Source: Weeksellaceae bacterium TAE3-ERU29 (GTDB lineage: Bacteria; Bacteroidota; Bacteroidia; Flavobacteriales; Weeksellaceae). Taken from it: 64,000 nt of DNA. Position 1 is the stretch's first letter, and each line of letters opens with the position of its first letter. Location of the stretch: the NCBI GenBank assembly GCA_019218445.1, contig JAHUUM010000010.1, positions 18,469 through 82,468 of the forward strand, written 5' to 3'. The notes beneath the pieces are model-generated. The model had not been told where the DNA came from and did no database searches. It saw only the letters and a program-made list of their open reading frames with translations. This document shows, one piece after another, positions 45,084 to 52,400 of this stretch. The position numbers and the translations under genes are program-made.

Positions 45084-45869
45084 TTAGTGTTTTAGTTTAT
45101 TTCTATATTTTTCTATAGCAGCTTTAATTTTCTTTATTCTATTTTGAGGAGATGGGTGAGTACTTGTGAATTCAGGTTGAGAACTACCTTCCGAAGCTTG
45201 TTCCAACACCTTCATTACATCTATAAGACTCTCCGGGTTATAGCCTGCTTGGTACATAAAGCGGACTCCCAACTCATCAGCCTCTAATTCGTCACTCCTG
45301 CCATATTTTAGATTTACCATATTCCCAATCATTTGAGCGTATTGAGCAGAAGTATAATCACCACCGGCAACTGTAGCAGCACCTACAAGCCCTTGTGTTA
45401 AATTTTGTTTAGCCATTTGTTCTGCACTGTGTCTTGCAACCACATGCCCAATTTCATGCCCTAAAACTCCGGCTACTTGGTCTTCTGAATCTAAACGTTT
45501 TAGTAAACCAACTGTAATAAAAATTTGTCCGCCCGGTAGAGCGAAAGCATTTACTGTATTAGGGTCAGCAAGTATGTGAAAATCATATTTATAAGGAGTT
45601 TTAGAAGCCTCGCTATTACTTACAATTTTATGTCCTAAAGCTTTTATATAATTTTGGGACTGAGCATCATTTAACAAACCGCCCGATTGCCGAATCATAT
45701 AATCTCTACCATCTAAACCTAATTGAATTTCTTGTTCCGGGGAGATGCTTATATGCTGTTTTTCTCCTGTAACCTCATTTACAGAGCTGTTAGAAAAGTA
45801 AGAAACTAAAGAGACTATTACAAGTACAGCAGCAATAACAAAGCGAATAAGACCTTTTCTTGAGTTCAT
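45084..45869 (-). CDS. M48-family zinc metalloprotease
   Basis: A 261-residue peptidase with an N-terminal membrane anchor or signal (VIAAVLVIVSLVSYF). The HEIGHVVARH motif (His138, Glu139, His142) and the third zinc Glu in ELEADELG (Glu194, Asp198) are intact. FALPGGQIFITVGLL before it is typical of the BepA/YggG/LoiP group of periplasmic quality-control proteases. The GH13 gene starts three bases after its stop in the same frame, so the two are translationally linked, though their functions are unrelated on paper. Confidence 0.92.
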   Translation of the reverse strand: MNSRKGLIRFVIAAVLVIVSLVSYFSNSSVNEVTGEKQHISISPEQEIQLGLDGRDYMIRQSGGLLNDAQSQNYIKALGHKIVSNSEASKTPYKYDFHILADPNTVNAFALPGGQIFITVGLLKRLDSEDQVAGVLGHEIGHVVARHSAEQMAKQNLTQGLVGAATVAGGDYTSAQYAQMIGNMVNLKYGRSDELEADELGVRFMYQAGYNPESLIDVMKVLEQASEGSSQPEFTSTHPSPQNRIKKIKAAIEKYRNKLKH

Positions 45870-45941
45870 AGTTTGGTTTTATAGAATACTAAATTAATGT
45901 TTTTTATTTGAATAAATAATTTAAAAAAGCAAAAAAACTTT

Positions 45942-45970
45942 TTGTTAACTAAAAATTATACTTACATTTG
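45942..45970 (+). promoter_or_regulatory. Promoter of AC-repeat leader 1
   Basis: TTG at 45942-45944 and TACATTTG at 45963-45970, with 18 bases between, match the Bacteroidota promoter well. The next bases CGTTATCA are shared with leader 2. Confidence 0.75.
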
Positions 45971-46054
45971 CAACGTTATCAAAGATTAAATGACCAACAC
46001 ACAAAAAAATATAAACTTTAACATTTTAAATTTGCACAGTTTTAGAAATTGTGT

Positions 46055-46076
46055 ACACACACACACACACACACAC
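46055..46076 (+). repeat. (AC)11 microsatellite
   Basis: Eleven perfect AC units lie about 100 bases after the promoter, followed at once by AGTATAATTATGCGTGTGCG. Copy 2 of the leader has fourteen units at 59951-59978. The local GTGTG (46090-46094) can pair with the end of the repeat to form an imperfect palindrome. Confidence 0.95.
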
Positions 46077-46159
46077 AGTATAATTATGCGTGTGCGTTAG
46101 TTTATAGAATATTTTTTGTATATACAAATAAGCTAAAATTAAATTTAGCAAAAAAAACG

Positions 46160-46199
46160 AGTCATGTTTTCCTTTTACGGGAAAGCATGACTTTTTTTA
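46160..46199 (+). terminator. First intrinsic terminator in leader 1
   Basis: GTCATG pairs with CATGAC, with TTTTCC/GGGAAA stacked inside, followed by seven T. A transcript from 45975 stopping here would be about 220 bases. Confidence 0.8.
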
Positions 46200-46310
46200 T
46201 TTTCAATTTTTTGTATTTAGCAATACAAAGACTTGCGAGTAAACTCTGTTTTTTCAAACAAGCAACAGAGCTGAATTCTTTTACTTATAAGAAATCAGAC
46301 TCTGTTTTAT

Positions 46311-46350
46311 GCCTGTTCTCTCTTGTGTGTGTTGGGAGAGCAGGCTTTTT
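46311..46350 (+). terminator. Second intrinsic terminator in leader 1, with GU-repeat loop
   Basis: A 12-bp stem GCCTGTTCTCTC/GGGAGAGCAGGC (two G-U pairs) closes the loop TTGTGTGTGTT at 46323-46333 and is followed by T5. The loop is complementary to the upstream AC repeat over nine bases. The loop is identical in leader 2, while the stem differs. Confidence 0.85.
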
Positions 46351-46425
46351 CTATTCAAAAATAGACTTCGAATATATAAAAATAAATTAATAAAAATAAA
46401 CATTCACAATTAAAATTTAAGAATT

Positions 46426-47055
46426 ATGAAAAAACAATTTTACAAATTAAGCACAATGTTATTTTTGGGACTGGGAGCAATGGTTTCTGCTCAGGTAGGG
46501 ATTAACGAGGATGCTCCTAAGGCTACTTTAGATGTAACTGCTAAAACAGCTACCGGGAATGACTTAGAAGGGATTTTAATACCCAGAGTAACCACTCAAA
46601 AAGCAGAGGACATGGGGGCGAATAATCAAATCCAAGAATCCACTTTGATTTATATCAGCGATGATACTGCTGCAAGTACAGATACATATACTGCGGAAGT
46701 AGATGCAAAAGGTTTCTATTATTTTGCAGATAACAAATGGAATAAAGTAGGAGGTGGAGCAAGTGGAGCCTCATTAGAAACAATTACAGGAGGAATAAGA
46801 GTCGTAGACGCGATTACCTTAACTGAGTGGGCAAAGCCAAATACATTTGCATTGGTTCAAACTACAGATGCTGATATTAAACTACCTGCACCTTCAGCTT
46901 ATAAAAATAAAATTATATCGGTGAATAACCAATATACAACAACAGTTAATTATACTAATCCTGCACCTGTGAATAAATCAAGTTTATATTCAGGTTTTGG
47001 ACACTTATTAATGTCTGATGGTACAAATTGGTACATCATCGGAGGAAGTTATTAA
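46426..47055 (+). CDS. Small secreted surface protein, module 1 (paralogue of 60572-61183)
   Basis: A 209-residue protein with a signal peptide ending AMVSAQ (residue 23). The mature part starts VGINEDAPKATLDVTAKT, the start found on many Bacteroidota tail-fibre-like secreted proteins. An LIPRVTTQKAEDM segment follows, then FYYFADNKWNKVGGG, a Gly-rich linker, and a C-terminal beta domain ending GTNWYIIGGSY. The paralogue at 60572 has the same order of parts but low identity outside the N-terminus. It is followed after 16 bases by the large surface protein gene. No enzyme motif. Probably a surface or fibre component. Confidence 0.65.
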   Translation: MKKQFYKLSTMLFLGLGAMVSAQVGINEDAPKATLDVTAKTATGNDLEGILIPRVTTQKAEDMGANNQIQESTLIYISDDTAASTDTYTAEVDAKGFYYFADNKWNKVGGGASGASLETITGGIRVVDAITLTEWAKPNTFALVQTTDADIKLPAPSAYKNKIISVNNQYTTTVNYTNPAPVNKSSLYSGFGHLLMSDGTNWYIIGGSY

Positions 47056-47071
47056 TTAAAAAATTAAGATA

Positions 47072-49942
47072 ATGAAAAAAATATTTATAACAATAGGTGC
47101 ATTAGCCGGATTATTAGTTAATGCACAGGTACAAGTTCAATCGAATATAAGTAGCTCAATAAGTAAGCAGAATCCTTTTCTAGATGCGTCTAACTACAAT
47201 ACTTTTGGAAATAATATAGGAAAAGGATTATATTTCCCAAGTACTAATTTGAAGACATGGGAGTTTAAGACAGATTTAGTTAATCCTGGAAATTTCTCTA
47301 ACTACTTTGATGGAATGATCGTGTATAATACGGGAGAAGGAGCACCCACAACGGCTGCGAATGTAGGAGGAAAAAGAAATAATTTAGAGAGAGGATTTTA
47401 CTATTTTAAAAATCCAAATCAAACCTTTCCGGGAGGAAGTATAGAAAATGGAGAATGGGTAAGAATTAGCGATGCACAAGCCAATGCTAGCTTATGGGCA
47501 CAACGCCAAGTAAATGGAATTACTGAAACCTATTTAAAACCGGCTTTAGATAATAATGATTTTATAGGATATAGAAGTGATAGAAAATACCAATTAAACT
47601 TAGGGCAAGTTACGGAATCTGAGGGAGTATTAAACACTCTTCAATATTACAAACCTGGACAAATTCCTTATTCTATCGCTATATCTTCAGATGTTCTTTT
47701 ACCACAATCTCAATTAGAGTTGGAAGATGGTCGGGTGTTAGGGATAACAAAAAGAGCAGATTTCACTCAGTTTAATAATGTATTAAGAGAAAACTATGTA
47801 GCAGCAAACTCTAATGTGACGACTTATATAGGCCAAAGTACCTATCTAACTAGCAAAGATGTGAATACACCTATTATTAGATTAGTAGGTAGTGAGACTC
47901 GTGCAGATCATTATTCAGATGCAACTTTAGCAGATTTAACGTCTGCTTGGTTATACAGTACGGTTGGGGATGAGACCCATACTGCAGTAGTTGAAAATAT
48001 AAGAAATATTGAAGCAACTTTAATAGTTAATAGTGGTTCTACTGTAGATAAGTCACGAGCTATAGCTTCTACTATAGCAAACTATGGGACAGTTAATTAT
48101 ATGTCGGGTATTGAAAATACAATAGTTTCTCAGGCTGCAGATGAAAATGGAATTTATCCTAACCATACGATGAAAAGTATGAAAGGAATGGGGAATAGAG
48201 TAGTAGTTTCACCTAATGCAACAATGGAAGAAGATGTTTGGGGGAAAAATTCTTTCATTAATATTTCAGATAATACGACTTTTATGCAACAAATTTTTGC
48301 GGATAAATCTCTCCTTTCTATCGGAGAAAATGTAACTATGGCTGATAAAAAAGGGGTATATGGGAGATACAATTCAGTGAGTTTAGCAAGTGCTTTGCCT
48401 GGCAATAATGTATATGTCAATAGGAATAAGTTTGAATTAAAAAAAAATGGTGCTACGGCTAAAAATGTATTTTTGAATCAATCAAGTATTAATGTTGTAG
48501 AACCAGGAGCATCCCTTGTTGATAATTTATTTGGATTTGATTTTCGTAATTATAATAGAGGGAATTGGACAGTAGATAACATGTATGGAGTCTATTTAGA
48601 TCAAATTGTTAATGGGCAAACTGGAAACTATGGTTTGTTCATAGATAATGTAGGAAATAATAATGCTACTAATAATTACGCTATTTATACTAATGATGGA
48701 AAACTTCGTTTAGGAGATTTAGCTAATTCTAGTGCTACTGTAGATAGAGTGGTAACTGTAGATAGTGATGGTGTTTTAAAAACAGTTAACTCATCTGCTT
48801 TTTCTCCTATATGGGTTAATGAAACTACAGATAATGTAGTAAAGTTAGCAGAATTATCTGATGGTGTAACAGAGAGAACCAATGAACAAAATGTTTTTGT
48901 TACAGATGATGGGAAATTAGGAATAGGAGACCCTTCTCCTGATAAAGTAACGGTTAAAATTGTAGATAAACAGAATGATCCTCGTATCGTTTTAACTAAT
49001 TCAGGAAATGATGTTTTATATGATGAGAATAATGCTGTGTATGGAATGTCTATTTCTCCTGCTTTAACTGGTAGTGGTAATGCTTATATTGATTTTCATA
49101 CACCAACTTCTTCAACTGATTTATTTAGAGGGCTATTGTTCCGTGGGGGTAATGGTCCTTCAGAGCATTTTGCTACAAGACCTATCATGGCATTAAGATC
49201 TGATAATGGAAGGATTGGATTGGGTGTATTAGTGCCTCAGGCAAAACTCCATGTATTAAGTGATAATGATAATGCGAGAGTAGCACAATTCTCAAAGAAT
49301 TTATCACCTTCAGATAATCCAAATTTATTTAATCAATTTATCACTATCAGAAATTCAGAAATAGGGGTTGATTTTGGAATACAAACCAGTTCTTTTGATA
49401 ACTCACAAGGAATTGCTTTAATAAAGACAGGTACAGACAAAGGTTTTGCAATTAGTGTCAATAATAGTAATAATTTTGAAGATGTTAATGTAGCAGATTT
49501 ATATATTAGTCCCACCAGTAAAAATATAGGTATAGCCACATTAACTCCAACAGAAAAACTAGAAGTAGCAGGAGCTGTAAAAGCAGAAAGTTTTAAAGGA
49601 ACCAACGGAGCCACTATTTTCCCTGATTACGTATTTGAGAACTATTATACAGGAACTTCTACTACTAAAGCAGAATATAGCTTTAAAAACTTAGATCAAG
49701 TAGAGGACTATGTAAAAACCAATGGTCATTTACCGGGTTATATTTCTGCAAAAGAAATCAAAGCACAAGGTTATATTGATATAATGGATACACAATTAAC
49801 CAATGTAGAGAAAATTGAGGAGTTGTATTTGCATACTATAGAGCAAGACAAAGCGATTAAAGCCAAAGATGCAGAGATTAAAGAGTTGAAATCTGATGTA
49901 CAAGAACTAAAATCACTTGTTCAGCAATTGTTAAATAAATAA
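47072..49942 (+). CDS. Large secreted surface protein with fibre-like C-terminus, module 1
   Basis: A 956-residue protein; signal peptide ends near GLLVNAQ (residue 19). Residues 20-140 (NPFLDAS, then GKGLYFPSTNL, EFKTDL and FDGMIVYNT) are shared with the protein at 61207. The middle (about 140-600) is beta-rich and without known family. From about 600 it has tail-fibre repeats such as KLGIGDPSPDKVTVKI, GRIGLGVLVPQAKLHV and IGIATLTPTEKLEVAGAVKAESFKG. The final 100 residues resemble the end of S74/endosialidase-chaperone-like proteins of Bacteroidota and end in a coiled coil (IEELYLHTIEQDKAIKAKDA...). A trimeric surface fibre or adhesin is likely. Confidence 0.68.
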   Translation: MKKIFITIGALAGLLVNAQVQVQSNISSSISKQNPFLDASNYNTFGNNIGKGLYFPSTNLKTWEFKTDLVNPGNFSNYFDGMIVYNTGEGAPTTAANVGGKRNNLERGFYYFKNPNQTFPGGSIENGEWVRISDAQANASLWAQRQVNGITETYLKPALDNNDFIGYRSDRKYQLNLGQVTESEGVLNTLQYYKPGQIPYSIAISSDVLLPQSQLELEDGRVLGITKRADFTQFNNVLRENYVAANSNVTTYIGQSTYLTSKDVNTPIIRLVGSETRADHYSDATLADLTSAWLYSTVGDETHTAVVENIRNIEATLIVNSGSTVDKSRAIASTIANYGTVNYMSGIENTIVSQAADENGIYPNHTMKSMKGMGNRVVVSPNATMEEDVWGKNSFINISDNTTFMQQIFADKSLLSIGENVTMADKKGVYGRYNSVSLASALPGNNVYVNRNKFELKKNGATAKNVFLNQSSINVVEPGASLVDNLFGFDFRNYNRGNWTVDNMYGVYLDQIVNGQTGNYGLFIDNVGNNNATNNYAIYTNDGKLRLGDLANSSATVDRVVTVDSDGVLKTVNSSAFSPIWVNETTDNVVKLAELSDGVTERTNEQNVFVTDDGKLGIGDPSPDKVTVKIVDKQNDPRIVLTNSGNDVLYDENNAVYGMSISPALTGSGNAYIDFHTPTSSTDLFRGLLFRGGNGPSEHFATRPIMALRSDNGRIGLGVLVPQAKLHVLSDNDNARVAQFSKNLSPSDNPNLFNQFITIRNSEIGVDFGIQTSSFDNSQGIALIKTGTDKGFAISVNNSNNFEDVNVADLYISPTSKNIGIATLTPTEKLEVAGAVKAESFKGTNGATIFPDYVFENYYTGTSTTKAEYSFKNLDQVEDYVKTNGHLPGYISAKEIKAQGYIDIMDTQLTNVEKIEELYLHTIEQDKAIKAKDAEIKELKSDVQELKSLVQQLLNK

Positions 49943-49958
49943 GACTTAATTATCTTAT

Positions 49959-49990
49959 CAAAAAGCCTCTCGATTGAGAGGCTTTTTGAT
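49959..49990 (+). terminator. Intrinsic terminator of surface module 1
   Basis: AAAAGCCTCTC pairs with GAGAGGCTTTT around a four-base loop, with T5 at the end, 17 bases after the stop. Confidence 0.9.
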
Positions 49991-50200
49991 TTATATAAGA
50001 AGCCAATGATAAATGATATTTTAGAGAACTAAAAATTCCTCTAATGAGAAAGTTTATGAGAGTAGCTTATGTATGAGAAAAAGTCAATTCTGTACTAGCT
50101 ATATTATTTATTACTGTTTTATAGTATTCCAAAAAGATAATATCTCTAACTATATATTCTTGTATCAATCTGACAAGATAGATATATTTATATAAATCCT

Positions 50201-50208
50201 TAAATTTG
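50201..50208 (+). promoter_or_regulatory. -7 box of the rnhB promoter
   Basis: TAAATTTG matches TAnnTTTG and ends only four bases before the rnhB ATG at 50213. The mRNA would have almost no leader. No other candidate was seen in the 220 bases after the module 1 terminator, which are otherwise empty. Confidence 0.5.
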
Positions 50209-50212
50209 TCTT

Positions 50213-50809
50213 ATGAAATTATTTTTTCAAGACGAATTATTAGAAGTTGGTTGCGATGAGGCGGGGAGAGGCTGTTTAGCCGGTCCGGTAGTGGCAGGAG
50301 CAGTAATATTACCCAAAGATTTCATTAATTTAGAATTAAACGACTCTAAGCAATTAACTGAAAAGAAACGGGATAAATTAAGATTGATTATAGAACAAGA
50401 GGCAATTGCATGGTCAGTAGCTTTTGTAGAACCCGAAGAAATAGACGAAATCAATATTTTGAATGCCAGTATTCTCGCCATGCATAAAGCGGTAGAGAAG
50501 CTGAGTGTTAAACCTTGTTTTATTGCGGTAGACGGCAATAAATTCAAACCTTATTTAGATATTCCGCATGCGTGTTGTATAAAAGGAGATGCCAATTACT
50601 TATCTATTGCGGCAGCATCAATATTAGCTAAAACACATAGAGATGAGTACATGAAAAAAATAGATGAAATGTATCCTCAATACGCTTGGAAAAAGAACAA
50701 AGGTTATCCCACTGTTGCCCACAGAAATGCGATAAGGGAATACGGAGCAACCGAATTCCACAGAAAAAGTTTTAAACTTTTACCGGAACAATTAAAACTG
50801 GATCTTTAA
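50213..50809 (+). CDS. rnhB: Ribonuclease HII
   Basis: Removes single ribonucleotides and RNA primers from DNA. The 198-residue protein has the acidic triad: Asp and Glu in EVGCDEAGRGCLAGPVVAGAV (residues ~10-30), and Asp in IAVDGNKFKPY near 106. ASILAKTHRDEYM near 140 and GYPTVAHRNAIREYG near 165 are conserved RNase HII blocks. Length is normal. It converges on coaD with no gap between stops. Confidence 0.97.
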   Translation: MKLFFQDELLEVGCDEAGRGCLAGPVVAGAVILPKDFINLELNDSKQLTEKKRDKLRLIIEQEAIAWSVAFVEPEEIDEINILNASILAMHKAVEKLSVKPCFIAVDGNKFKPYLDIPHACCIKGDANYLSIAAASILAKTHRDEYMKKIDEMYPQYAWKKNKGYPTVAHRNAIREYGATEFHRKSFKLLPEQLKLDL

Positions 50810-51298
50810 TTATAGATTAATATCTAATCCGTCAATTTTTACTGCTTCGGGTACGAGAATAGTATAATCTCCATTATTTCTAATAACGTCCCGAACAATA
50901 CTTGAGCTTATATAAGATTTTCCCGATGAAGTAAGTAAAAATACAGTTTCTAATAAAATTTTATCTCTTGTTAATGCACGATTGGTATGAGCAATAGCCT
51001 TTTCAAACTCAAAATCGGCAGGGTTTCTAAGACCACGTAGAATAAAATTCGCTTTTTTATTTAAACAATAATCAACGGTTAAGCCCTCATAATTATCAAT
51101 TTCAATTTTATCTAAATGAGAAAAAGTATCATGAAGGAATTTCTTTCTTTGCTCTAAACTGAACATATAATTCTTTCCCGAATTCTGACCGATCGCCACG
51201 ATTATTTTATCAAATAAGGGCAGAGCTCTATTTATAATGTCGCAATGTCCTAAAGTTATCGGGTCGAATGAACCGGGGAAAACAGCAATTCTTTTCAT
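50810..51298 (-). CDS. coaD: Phosphopantetheine adenylyltransferase
   Basis: Makes dephospho-CoA from 4'-phosphopantetheine and ATP. From the ATG at 51298 the protein has 162 residues and starts KRIAVFPGSFDPITLGHCDII, the nucleotidyltransferase block with the HxGH-type motif (TLGH). FILRGLRNPADFEFE near 85 and SSGKSYISSSIVRDV near 125 are the other conserved parts. A longer frame from a TTG at 51343 would run into the ddl gene and is rejected. It lies four bases after ddl and is likely coupled to it. Confidence 0.97.
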   Translation of the reverse strand: MKRIAVFPGSFDPITLGHCDIINRALPLFDKIIVAIGQNSGKNYMFSLEQRKKFLHDTFSHLDKIEIDNYEGLTVDYCLNKKANFILRGLRNPADFEFEKAIAHTNRALTRDKILLETVFLLTSSGKSYISSSIVRDVIRNNGDYTILVPEAVKIDGLDINL

Positions 51299-51302
51299 AA
51301 TA

Positions 51303-52289
51303 TTATTTTTGTTGAAAGTTTTGTAGAGCACTTTCAATCTCATTAGAAATAAAATCTTTTATACTGATTTTGGAAAAAGCTAATTGTTGAGGTAAAATAC
51401 TTGCGGGAGAAAAACCGGGTAGCGTATTCATTTCTATAAAATGCGGAATATCGTTTACGATAATAAATTCACTGCGAGACATTCCTTTCATTCGTAGAGA
51501 GTTATATGCTTTTTTAGCAATTTCTTCTACCGCTTTTGTGGTTTCTTTGTCTAATCTTGCCGGAGTAATTTCTTCGGATTTACCTTCATATTTTGCTTGA
51601 TAATCAAAGAATTCATTTTCGGAAATGATTTCTGTAATTCCGCTTACAAAAGTTTTGCCTTTGTATTCAATAACTCCTACCGAAACCTCTGTTCCATCTA
51701 GAAATTCTTCGATTAAAATATCGTCGTCTTCAGCAAAAGCCTTTTTAAAAGCACCTTCAAAGTCTTCTTTGGATTTTACTTTGGTAATTCCTAAGCTAGA
51801 CCCTGATTGATTAGGTTTTACAAAACAAGGTAAACCTAATTCTTTAATAATAAAGTCTAAATCATACATATCACCTTTTGCTAAATAAATAGATTTAGCC
51901 GAAGGAATTTCATATTTCTTTAATACAGAAATACAATCTTTTTTATTGAATGTAAGTGCAGAAAGATAATGGTTGCAACCGGTAAAAGGCATGCCGATAA
52001 GTTTCCAATAAGCCTGTAAATGTCCGTCTTCGCCCGGAGTTCCATGAATAATATTAAAAACGCAATCAAACTTTACTTTTTCTCCTTTTGCATTGATATA
52101 GGAGAAATCAGCCTTATTAATCTCAAATTTATCATTCTCTTTTACGGCAAACCAACCATTTGATAAAATATGAACCTTTACAGGATTATATATTTTTTTA
52201 TCAATATTATCAATAATTGTTTGTCCGCTCTTTAAAGAAACTTCGTACTCGTCCGAGTACCCACCCATTACAACTGCAATATTTTGCAT
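51303..52289 (-). CDS. ddl: D-alanine--D-alanine ligase
   Basis: Joins two D-Ala for peptidoglycan precursors. The 328-residue ATP-grasp enzyme has the N-terminal AVVMGGYSDEYEVSLKSG, HGTPGEDGHLQAYWKLIGMPFTG near 84, the ATP-grasp KPNQSGSSLGITKV near 158, EEFLDGTEVSVGVIE near 195 and the metal site FIEMNTLPGFSPASILP near 285. Near-normal length. Divergent from the PASTA protein gene, which also points to the cell wall. Confidence 0.96.
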   Translation of the reverse strand: MQNIAVVMGGYSDEYEVSLKSGQTIIDNIDKKIYNPVKVHILSNGWFAVKENDKFEINKADFSYINAKGEKVKFDCVFNIIHGTPGEDGHLQAYWKLIGMPFTGCNHYLSALTFNKKDCISVLKKYEIPSAKSIYLAKGDMYDLDFIIKELGLPCFVKPNQSGSSLGITKVKSKEDFEGAFKKAFAEDDDILIEEFLDGTEVSVGVIEYKGKTFVSGITEIISENEFFDYQAKYEGKSEEITPARLDKETTKAVEEIAKKAYNSLRMKGMSRSEFIIVNDIPHFIEMNTLPGFSPASILPQQLAFSKISIKDFISNEIESALQNFQQK

Positions 52290-52372
52290 CGATTAAATTT
52301 TTGACAAAAGTATTAAAAACTTATGACTTTAAATAATTGATAGCTTTAAGATTTAAACTTAAATGAATTTTC

Positions 52373-52380
52373 TATATTTG
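52373..52380 (+). promoter_or_regulatory. -7 box upstream of the PASTA gene
   Basis: TATATTTG matches TAnnTTTG, 20 bases before the ATG at 52401. A clear -33 box at normal distance was not seen. Confidence 0.5.
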
Positions 52381-52400
52381 CGTACTGAAAACATTTATGT

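Larger units (their letters stand above)
45975..46350 (+). ncRNA. Structured AC-repeat leader RNA, copy 1 (candidate)
   Basis: The predicted transcript begins near 45975. It shares long identical blocks with copy 2 (from about 59869): the 5' block around TATAAACTTTAACATTTTA, a 33-base block after the AC repeat (46077-46109), and a 26-base block that ends in a GCTAAA/TTTAGC hairpin (about 46125-46149). Two terminators follow. The hairpin at 46264-46306 pairs AACAGAG with CTCTGTT. The corresponding stem in copy 2 has another sequence, CAACCGAGT/ACTCGGTTG, but also pairs, which points to a conserved RNA structure. No conserved peptide is encoded. It could be a leader, a separate small RNA, or both. 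Confidence 0.6.
45870..46425 (+). other. 556-base intergenic region holding an AC-repeat leader RNA
   Basis: No credible coding sequence. It contains, in order, a promoter (45942-45970), a conserved 5' block, an (AC)11 microsatellite (46055-46076), an imperfect palindrome, a first terminator (46160-46199), a long hairpin (46264-46306), a second terminator (46311-46350) and an AT-rich approach to the gene at 46426. The same parts in the same order occur at 59838-60256. Confidence 0.8.

Noticed and set aside
46049..46390. 113-codon open frame running through the AC repeat
   Set aside because: It begins with a TTG inside the leader, reads His-Thr repeats from the microsatellite, passes through two terminators, and has no counterpart start in leader 2, where the same position reads GTG TAA.
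51299..51343. Longer coaD product starting upstream of the ATG at 51298
   Set aside because: The extra 15 residues lie in the end of ddl and precede the conserved family start; the ATG gives the usual length.
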